Assembly: GCA_017997515.1 (NCBI GenBank)
Contig: JAGOEY010000062.1
Location: 1 to 8,656 of the forward strand
Source of the DNA: Burkholderiaceae bacterium
Lineage (GTDB): Bacteria > Pseudomonadota > Gammaproteobacteria > Burkholderiales > Burkholderiaceae
Direction of reading: 5' to 3'
DNA length: 8,656 nt
The position numbers and the translations under genes were made by a program. Shown here in pieces: positions 1 to 4,873 of the stretch (position 1 is its first letter; each line of letters begins with the position of its first letter). The notes below the pieces were generated by a model. The model did not search any database and was not told the origin of the DNA. It was given only the letters and a program-made list of their open reading frames with translations.

Positions 1-1295
1 ATGGTCGCGCCCTTCACGGGGTAGAGGATTTTTCCGTTTTCCACCCAGTAGGCTTCACTGGCGGAGAACACAAATTTGCCCGAGGTGATGTCCACCTGGC
101 CGCCACCAAAATTGGTGGCATACAGACCGCGTTTGATGCTGGCCACAATCTCTTCAGGCTGCTTGTCGCCGCCCAGCATGTAGGTGTTGGTCATGCGTGG
201 CATGGGGATATGGGCGTAACTTTCGCGGCGGCCATTACCCGTGGGTTTGACACCCATCAGGCGGGCATTCATGGAGTCCTGGATGTAGCCCTTCAGGATG
301 CCGTCCTCGATCAGCACGTTGCGCTGGCTGGTGTTGCCTTCGTCGTCCACGTTGAGTGAGCCGCGCCGGTCGGCAATGGTGCCGTCGTCCAGTACGGTCA
401 CACCTTTGGCTGCCACACGTTTGCCGATCTTGCCGCTGAAGGCGCTGGAGCCCTTGCGGTTGAAGTCACCTTCCAGGCCATGGCCCACCGCTTCGTGCAG
501 CAGGATGCCGGGCCAGCCCGAGCCCAGCACCACTGTCATTTCGCCCGCAGGTGCGGGGCGTGATTCGAGGTTGACCAACGCCGAACGCACGGCGTCGTTC
601 ACGTATTCGGCAATCAGTGCATCGTCAAAATATGCGAGGCCAAAGCGCCCGCCGCCGCCGGCCGAGCCCATCTCGCGGCGGCCGTTCTGCTCAACAATCA
701 CGGTGACCGACAAACGCACCAGCGGGCGCACATCGGCTGCCAGCGTGCCATCGGCGCGCGCCACCAGCACCACGTCGTACTCACCGGCCAGCCCCGCCAT
801 GACCTGGGCCACACGGGTGTCCTTGGCGCGGGCAAGCTGGTCAACCTTGGCCAGCAGCTTGACCTTGGCCGTGCTGTCGAGCGACGCAATCGGGTCCAGC
901 CCGGTGTACAGGGAGCGGCTTTTAGCTATCTTTTTAGAAGCAATACGCGCACGGCCTGATTGCGCTGCAGACGAAATTGACCGCACGGTACGGGCTGCGT
1001 CGAGCAAAGACGCTTCAGAGATGTCGTCGGAGTAGGCAAACGCGGTTTTCTCGCCGCTGACGGCGCGCACGCCCACACCCTGGTCGATGCTGAACGAGCC
1101 GGTCTTCACGATGCCTTCTTCCAGGCTCCAGCCCTCGCTGCGGGTGTACTGAAAGTACAGGTCCGCATCATCGACCTTGTGTGCACGGATTTCGTTCAGG
1201 GCACGGGTCAGGTGGGATTCATCCAAACCAAAAGGCTCCAGCAACAGGCGCTGGGCAATGGCAAGGCGTTCGATGGTGGGTTCGCGGGAGATCAT
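1..1295 (-). CDS. tldD: Metalloprotease TldD, C-terminus cut by window edge
   Basis: TldD is the zinc-protease subunit that works with TldE (PmbA) on unfolded peptides; in E. coli the pair matures microcin B17 and degrades CcdA. About 431 codons are present, of roughly 480 in the family. The metal-binding HExxxH motif is visible as HEAVGH at residues 267-272, close to the E. coli position. The family blocks LAADVRPLVRLSV, EQNGRREMGSAGGGGR and DRRGSLNVDDEGNTSQ are all recognisable. The final ~50 residues, which in E. coli contain the third zinc ligand (a cysteine), lie beyond position 1. The ATG at 1295 is chosen because it gives the usual N-terminus; no strong Shine-Dalgarno is visible. It lies 54 bp downstream of rodA and may share its transcript. 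An AT-rich patch near residues 120-127 (KKIAK region) looks repeat-derived. The identification is secure. Confidence 0.96.
   Translation of the reverse strand, partial: MISREPTIERLAIAQRLLLEPFGLDESHLTRALNEIRAHKVDDADLYFQYTRSEGWSLEEGIVKTGSFSIDQGVGVRAVSGEKTAFAYSDDISEASLLDAARTVRSISSAAQSGRARIASKKIAKSRSLYTGLDPIASLDSTAKVKLLAKVDQLARAKDTRVAQVMAGLAGEYDVVLVARADGTLAADVRPLVRLSVTVIVEQNGRREMGSAGGGGRFGLAYFDDALIAEYVNDAVRSALVNLESRPAPAGEMTVVLGSGWPGILLHEAVGHGLEGDFNRKGSSAFSGKIGKRVAAKGVTVLDDGTIADRRGSLNVDDEGNTSQRNVLIEDGILKGYIQDSMNARLMGVKPTGNGRRESYAHIPMPRMTNTYMLGGDKQPEEIVASIKRGLYATNFGGGQVDITSGKFVFSASEAYWVENGKILYPVKGAT
895..938 (-). repeat. Partial match to the coding-region interspersed element, inside tldD
   Basis: Read on the minus strand this begins TCTAAAAAGATAGCT (938-924). 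That matches the start of the element in the ribonuclease gene (TATAAAAATGATAGCT) with one substitution and one single-base gap. A weaker match follows, ending in CCGGGCTGGA. It stands out as AT-rich in a GC-rich gene and encodes part of a poorly conserved TldD stretch. Only the first 15 bases are convincing; the remainder could be ordinary tldD sequence. Confidence 0.4.
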
Positions 1296-1349
1296 CGGGC
1301 CATTTTAGGCGCGGGGCCGTGCCGGTGCAGGCCAAGGGGTGCTCTGCCC

Positions 1350-2504
1350 CTAGGTCTGCATCAAGCGCCGCGATTTGGAGATCGACATCAGGATGCCCAG
1401 CCCCATGCCCAGCGTCACCATGGCCGTGCCGCCATAACTGATGAAAGGCAGCGGCACACCCACCACCGGCAGGATGCCGCTGACCATGCCCATGTTGACG
1501 AAGGCGTAGGTGAAAAAAATCATGGTCACCGCCCCCGCCAGCAGCCGCGAAAACAGCGTGGGCGCGTCGAGCGCAATCACCAGCCCGCGGAAGATCAGGA
1601 ACAAAAAGCCGGCGATCAGCAGCAAATTGCCCACCAGCCCGAATTCTTCGGAGAACGCGGCAAAGATGAAGTCGGTGGTGCGCTCGGGGATAAATTCCAG
1701 GTGGGTCTGGGTGCCCGCCATAAAACCCTTGCCAAAAGTGCCGCCCGAACCAATGGCGATCATGCCCTGGATGATGTGGAACCCCTTGCCCAGCGGGTCG
1801 CGTGACGGGTCGAGCAGGGTGCAGATGCGCTGCTGCTGGTAGTCGTGTAACACCGCCCAGCGCACACCATCGGCACACAGCTGCGGCTCCAGCGCCACCA
1901 GCGTGACGATACCCACCCCGGCCAGCAGCACGGGCGGCAGGATCAGCTTCCAGCTCAGGCCCGCAAAAAAGATCACCGCCAGCCCCGAGGCCATCACCAG
2001 CAAAGAGGTTCCCAGGTCGGGTTGTTTCATGATCAGCCCCACGGGCACCAGCAGCAAAGCCCCGGCCACCAGAAAGTCGAGCGGGCGCAGCTGGCCCTCG
2101 CGCCGCTGGAACCACCAGGCCAGCATCAAAGGCATGGCAATTTTGAGGATTTCGCTGGGCTGGATCACCACCCCGAGGTTGATCCAGCGTTTGGCACCTT
2201 TTTTGGTGATACCAAACAGCGCCACCGCCAGCAACAAAGCCACCCCCGCCACGTACAGCGGCACGGCCAGGGTCATCAGCCGCTGGGGCGGGATCTGGGC
2301 CACCACAAACATGATGCCGCCCGCAATCAGCATGTTGCGGGCGTGGTCGATAAAACGGGTTCCGTGGTCAAACCCTGCCGAATACATGGTGACCAGGCCC
2401 GCACAGACCAGCAAAAAGACGGCAAATGCCAACAGGCCATCGAAGCCCTGCACCATGGGCAGAAGGCGTCGCGGCCAGGAAGGTTTTTCAAATACAGCAG
2501 ACAT
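1350..2504 (-). CDS. rodA: Rod-shape SEDS peptidoglycan glycosyltransferase RodA
   Basis: RodA polymerises lipid II into glycan strands in the elongasome, paired with the class B transpeptidase PBP2 (mrdA), in the inner membrane. The protein is 384 aa with about ten hydrophobic segments. SEDS signatures are clear: KGAKRWINLG, QPSEILKIAMPLM, KQPDLGTSLL, HDYQQQR, LLDPSRDPLGKGFHIIQ, GTQTHLEFIPERTTDFIF and the terminal GILPVVGVPLPFISYGG region. The aspartate of TTDFIF, residue 278, corresponds to the essential SEDS aspartate. The ATG at 2504 (MSAVFEKPSW) is preferred over the upstream in-frame GTG at 2555, because that GTG lies inside a palindrome and would add 17 non-conserved residues. Neither start has a good Shine-Dalgarno. 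mrdA is not next to it: the upstream gene is kbp, so this copy is outside the common mrdA-rodA arrangement. tldD follows 54 bp downstream. Confidence 0.95.
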   Translation of the reverse strand: MSAVFEKPSWPRRLLPMVQGFDGLLAFAVFLLVCAGLVTMYSAGFDHGTRFIDHARNMLIAGGIMFVVAQIPPQRLMTLAVPLYVAGVALLLAVALFGITKKGAKRWINLGVVIQPSEILKIAMPLMLAWWFQRREGQLRPLDFLVAGALLLVPVGLIMKQPDLGTSLLVMASGLAVIFFAGLSWKLILPPVLLAGVGIVTLVALEPQLCADGVRWAVLHDYQQQRICTLLDPSRDPLGKGFHIIQGMIAIGSGGTFGKGFMAGTQTHLEFIPERTTDFIFAAFSEEFGLVGNLLLIAGFLFLIFRGLVIALDAPTLFSRLLAGAVTMIFFTYAFVNMGMVSGILPVVGVPLPFISYGGTAMVTLGMGLGILMSISKSRRLMQT

Positions 2505-2548
2505 GAAGGGGGCGATTATCCCGTGCGCGGGATACCCCTTCACTGCAT

Positions 2549-2592
2549 ATTTCACACGGCAGCGGGGCGCAGCGCCCTGCCGCGTGTGAAAT
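2549..2592. repeat. 44-bp imperfect palindrome between kbp and rodA
   Basis: The outer arms ATTTCACACG (2549-2558) and CGTGTGAAAT (2583-2592) are perfectly complementary over 10 bp. Inside them, further GC-rich pairing is possible (CTGC/GCAG and GGCGC/GCGCC) with small bulges. No T-run follows on either strand, so it is not a classical intrinsic terminator. It could be an RNA hairpin that attenuates kbp-to-rodA readthrough or protects the kbp 3' end, or a protein-binding site. It overlaps the rejected rodA GTG start. Confidence 0.7.
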
Positions 2593-2609
2593 GACGGCGA
2601 TCGAACCGA

Positions 2610-3104
2610 TCAGGCCTTGGCAGGGATACGCAGCACCTGGCCGGGGTAGATCTTGTCGGGGTGGCTCAGCATGGGGCGGTTGGCTTCAAAAATCTGGTTG
2701 TACAGATTGGCGTTGCCGTACACCTTCTTGGAGATTGCGCTCAAGGTGTCGCCACGCTCCACCGTGTGGTACGTGCTTTCGGGCTCAGGCGGGCTTTCCA
2801 TGTTGTCGGCCACACCCGCCACGCTGCTGACGTTTCCGCAGCAGATCACGATTTTTTCGCGGATTTCCTGGCTGGCCACTTTGCCGGACACGGTCACGAT
2901 CTGGTCGGCACCGTTGTAGCTGATGGTCAGATCATTACCGGGCAGGTTTTGGCTGTTGATGTAGTTCTTGATGGCTTCGGACGCAACCTGGTTGGCTGCG
3001 GCCAGCTTTTCGGCGTTGGTGGGCTCGGCAATCGCCGCGGCCACAGCGGGTTTGCCGCCAAACAGTTTTTCGCCAGCTTCTTTGAGGAAAGAGATCATGC
3101 CCAT
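2610..3104 (-). CDS. kbp: BON and LysM domain protein, Kbp/YgaU family
   Basis: Kbp (YgaU) of E. coli is a small soluble potassium-binding protein induced under osmotic and stationary-phase stress. This 164-aa protein has the same architecture: a short N-terminal helix (MGMISFLKEAGEKLFG), a BON domain at about residues 35-102 and a LysM domain at about residues 111-161 (YHTVERGDTLSAISKKVYG, then NQIFEANRPML and IYPGQVLRIP). It is slightly longer than the ~149-aa E. coli protein. There is no signal peptide, which supports a cytoplasmic Kbp rather than a secreted LysM protein. The start is supported by AAAGGA at 3116-3111, six bases before the ATG. A Cys-Cys pair at residues 88-89 is uncommon in this position. 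It lies 55 bp downstream of the yidB-like gene in the same direction. Potassium binding is inferred from the family. Confidence 0.9.
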   Translation of the reverse strand: MGMISFLKEAGEKLFGGKPAVAAAIAEPTNAEKLAAANQVASEAIKNYINSQNLPGNDLTISYNGADQIVTVSGKVASQEIREKIVICCGNVSSVAGVADNMESPPEPESTYHTVERGDTLSAISKKVYGNANLYNQIFEANRPMLSHPDKIYPGQVLRIPAKA

Positions 3105-3159
3105 GGTGTGTCCTTTGGATAACAGGTTGAGTGAAACGAAAGAGTAGCCCTAAAAACCA

Positions 3160-3657
3160 TCAGCCCTTGTAGGACATGCCCTTGATCAGCGATGCCAGCA
3201 GATCCCCACCGCCACCACCTTGTGACGACTGGCCCTGGGACATACTTTTCATCAGCGAACCCAGCAGGTCACCGCTGTTGCCCAGACCACCTTGCGGAGC
3301 CTGTCCATCGGGGGTGAGTTTGTCGATGATCATGGGCAACAAGGCGGGCAACATGGCCAGCAGCGGGCCGCTCAGGTTGCCCAGCACGTCCTGCAGCTGG
3401 TTCTCAGACACGGGTTTGTTTTCACCCTTGTCGATCCACGACGAAATGATGTCGCCGTGGCCGGCTTGGTTAAATTTGTCCACCAGCCCGCCAAGGCCAT
3501 TGTTGCCACCGTCGTTGCCCAGAATGGAGGCCAGCGCGCCCGCCAGTTCAGGCGGCACACCGTCTGGCAAACCGGACTGTGGTGCACCAGCCCCCTGTGC
3601 ACCACCGGGCAAACCACCACTCAGCACAGAGCCCAGAACAGAATCGAGAAGTCCCAT
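3160..3657 (-). CDS. yidB: YidB family (DUF937) protein
   Basis: This 165-aa protein matches the YidB family in MGLLDSVLG at the N-terminus, GLGGLVDKFNQAGHGDIISSWI around residues 54-75, the PVSENQLQDVLG segment, and the MIIDKLTPDGQ segment at 109-119. Family function is poorly defined. The stretch between VLG and the IIDKLTPDG segment is shorter than in YidB relatives I recall, which carry about ten more residues there. The N-terminal linker (12-50) and the C-terminal tail (121-165) are Gly/Gln/Ser-rich. The tail contains a repeated unit, GDLLGSLMKSMS at 129-140 and GDLLASLIKGMS at 151-162. An AAGGTGG a few bases upstream of the ATG is a usable ribosome-binding site. No signal peptide or membrane segment is obvious. 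It is probably the first gene of the leftward set. Confidence 0.85.
   Translation of the reverse strand: MGLLDSVLGSVLSGGLPGGAQGAGAPQSGLPDGVPPELAGALASILGNDGGNNGLGGLVDKFNQAGHGDIISSWIDKGENKPVSENQLQDVLGNLSGPLLAMLPALLPMIIDKLTPDGQAPQGGLGNSGDLLGSLMKSMSQGQSSQGGGGGDLLASLIKGMSYKG
3175..3273 (-). repeat. Internal tandem-like duplication in the yidB tail
   Basis: Two 33-bp blocks at 3241-3273 and 3175-3207 match at 25 of 33 bases by my count. They encode GDLLGSLMKSM and GDLLASLIKGM, separated by a Gly/Gln/Ser-rich spacer. This looks like an old duplication that lengthened the C-terminal tail, although constraint on two similar amphipathic motifs could give the same pattern. Confidence 0.6.
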
Positions 3658-3688
3658 GGTTGACCACCTTGAAGTTGAGGAGCGCAGG

Positions 3689-3717
3689 TTAATACAAGAC
3701 CAGCAGCCCCCTGTTGA
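3689..3717 (-). promoter_or_regulatory. Weak sigma70-like promoter candidate for yidB
   Basis: On the minus strand TCAACA (3717-3712) and TATTAA (3694-3689) each match 4 of 6 consensus bases, with a 17-bp spacer. The -10 element lies 32 bp before the yidB ATG. Half-matches of this quality occur by chance, so this is only a candidate. Its -35 sits next to the left arm of the inverted pair at 3723-3797. Confidence 0.25.
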
Positions 3718-3722
3718 AATAA

Positions 3723-3797
3723 CAATAGTTCACCATCATGCTGCGCCCATGTGTCAGATAAGTCGCATTTGGATGCTTGTTTTAATGTGAACAATTG
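3723..3797. promoter_or_regulatory. Inverted 11-bp half-sites in the divergent intergenic region
   Basis: CAATAGTTCAC at 3723-3733 and GTGAACAATTG at 3787-3797 are inverted copies matching at 10 of 11 positions, with centres 64 bp apart (about six helical turns). GTTG just outside the left arm and CAAC just outside the right arm extend the symmetry. The pair lies between the divergent yidB and GlsB-type genes in the most AT-rich part of the region. This layout would suit a regulator bound at two sites, but no cognate regulator is encoded nearby. I see no convincing promoter for the rightward gene. Confidence 0.4.
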
Positions 3798-3883
3798 CAA
3801 CCAGGCACCGAAGCAGCGCAGAAAAGCGCCCGCACAGGAATAATGGCTGCTTTCCACCAACCGCCCTTGTGGCACACCACACC

Positions 3884-4129
3884 ATGGACATCCTCTGGAC
3901 CATCCTCATCGGCTTCGTTGTGGGCCTTGTCGCACGTTTTCTGAAACCCGGCAATGACGGCATGGGCATCATCTTCACCACGCTGGTGGGTATTGGTGGC
4001 TCGTTTGTGGGCACCTACGGCGCACAGGCACTGGGCATCCTGCAGCAAGGCCAGGCAGGCGGTTTTATCGCCAGCGTGATTGGTGCCGTGGTGCTGCTGG
4101 TGGTGTTGGCCCTCGTCCGCCGCGCATAA
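3884..4129 (+). CDS. GlsB/YeaQ/YmgE family small membrane protein
   Basis: This is an 81-aa, very hydrophobic protein with three predicted membrane segments: WTILIGFVVGLVARFL, a middle GIIFTTLVGIGGSFVG segment and a final IASVIGAVVLLVVLALV segment. The Gly-rich pattern GxxxGLxARxLKPGxDxxG is characteristic of the transglycosylase-associated protein/GlsB/YeaQ/YmgE family. Family members are small inner-membrane proteins often induced by general stress; their molecular role is unclear. The ATG at 3884 gives the usual MDILWTILIG N-terminus. An in-frame GTG at 3869 would add MAHHT and cannot be excluded. Neither start has a good ribosome-binding site. yqiA begins 11 bp after its stop, so the two may be cotranscribed. 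Confidence 0.88.
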   Translation: MDILWTILIGFVVGLVARFLKPGNDGMGIIFTTLVGIGGSFVGTYGAQALGILQQGQAGGFIASVIGAVVLLVVLALVRRA

Positions 4130-4140
4130 CAGCCCTCCCC

Positions 4141-4734
4141 GTGCGGGCGCCCACCACCCACCTGCTGTACCTGCACGGCTTTCGCTCGTCGCCGCAGTCG
4201 GCCAAGGCGCAGCAGGTTGCTGCCCGGGTGCAGACACAGCACCCCGGCTGCGTGTGGTGGTGCCCGCAGTTGCCGCCCTCACCGCGCGAGGCGGCGGACA
4301 TGCTCCGCGCGGGCATCGCAGACTGGCCCCGGGACAGCATGGCCGTGGTGGGCTCGTCACTCGGCGGCTTTTATGCCACCTGGGTCGCCACCCACACCGG
4401 CTGCCCCGCCGTGCTGCTGAACCCGGCCGTCAACCCGGCCCGTGACCTGCAGAAATACATCGGCGAACAAACCGCCTGGCACAACCCGCAAGACCATTTC
4501 TTCTTCCGCCCCGAGTTCATCAACGAGCTGCGAACGCTGGAATGCCCGGGCCAGCCCCACCCCGAGCAGGTGTTTGCCATCATCGCCAAAGGTGACGAAG
4601 TGCTGGACTGGCGCGAAATGGTCGGGCGGTATCCTGGCGCACAGATCCGCCTGCTGGAAGGCGGCGACCACGCCCTGAGCGACTTCGGCACAGCCCATAT
4701 CGACGCCGTATTCGACTTCCTGCGGCTGGTCTGA
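4141..4734 (+). CDS. yqiA: YqiA-type alpha/beta-hydrolase (esterase)
   Basis: YqiA is a small cytoplasmic alpha/beta-hydrolase with esterase activity on short acyl-CoA and model esters; its physiological substrate is unknown. At 197 aa it has the normal family length. Motifs are complete: LLYLHGFRSSPQSAKA near the N-terminus (oxyanion region), nucleophile Ser73 in GSSLGGFYATW, NPAVNP after the next strand, the likely acid Asp152 in KGDEVLD, and His177 in EGGDHAL. The start is a GTG; no ATG gives a complete LLYLHGF strand, so GTG at 4141 is the sensible choice. No clear Shine-Dalgarno precedes it, which fits coupling to the gene ending 11 bp upstream. The downstream gap is filled by an intergenic repeat. 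In E. coli yqiA lies beside parE; here it precedes an RNB ribonuclease. Confidence 0.92.
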   Translation: MRAPTTHLLYLHGFRSSPQSAKAQQVAARVQTQHPGCVWWCPQLPPSPREAADMLRAGIADWPRDSMAVVGSSLGGFYATWVATHTGCPAVLLNPAVNPARDLQKYIGEQTAWHNPQDHFFFRPEFINELRTLECPGQPHPEQVFAIIAKGDEVLDWREMVGRYPGAQIRLLEGGDHALSDFGTAHIDAVFDFLRLV

Positions 4735-4747
4735 TCACAACCCCACC

Positions 4748-4860
4748 GTACAAGGCGCACAGGGTTTCTTCCAGCAGACACCGCGGAACTGGCTTTGCCA
4801 GGCCGCTGGTGGAGCCCCCTGCAAGGGGGTTGGCGAGAGCGAAGCGAAGCCTGGGGGTGT
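4748..4860 (-). repeat. Structured intergenic repeat, copy 1 (inverted relative to copy 2)
   Basis: Read on the minus strand the element starts ACACCCCCAGGCTTCGC at 4860 and ends GCGCCTTG near 4752. Its core (4829-4768) matches copy 2 at 53 of 62 positions. It folds into two hairpins: CCCCC/GGGGG around TTGCA (4829-4815), and a 33-nt bulged stem (4811-4779) with inner stem CTGGC/GCCAG and outer stem CACC-GCGG/CCGCGGTG. It occupies nearly all of the gap between yqiA and the ribonuclease gene, so it forms the yqiA 3' end and most of the ribonuclease leader. On the plus strand its end supplies GGGGGTG, 14 bases before the ribonuclease ATG, as a poorly spaced Shine-Dalgarno-like element. No T-run follows the hairpins. 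Confidence 0.85.
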
Positions 4861-4873
4861 AACAATACAAGCC

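Noticed and set aside
298..1035. 245-aa open frame on the plus strand across tldD
   Set aside because: It is antisense to a clearly conserved tldD coding sequence, has no recognisable domain and reflects third-position GC bias.
1219..2115. 298-aa open frame on the minus strand overlapping rodA in another frame
   Set aside because: Its Ala/Gly/Arg/His-rich product is the out-of-frame reading of rodA; the rodA frame holds all SEDS motifs.
2505..2555. Upstream GTG start for rodA
   Set aside because: It sits within the 44-bp palindrome and adds 17 residues not expected in RodA; ATG at 2504 is preferred.
3843..3944. 33-codon ORF preceded by a well-placed AGGA, overlapping the GlsB-type gene out of frame
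   Set aside because: The ribosome-binding site is tempting, but the peptide is low-complexity and the reading frame conserved in this family is the other one. A leader peptide cannot be fully excluded.
4815..4829. CCCCC/GGGGG hairpin as an intrinsic terminator for yqiA
   Set aside because: No T-run follows the stem on either strand, so a classical Rho-independent terminator is not supported.
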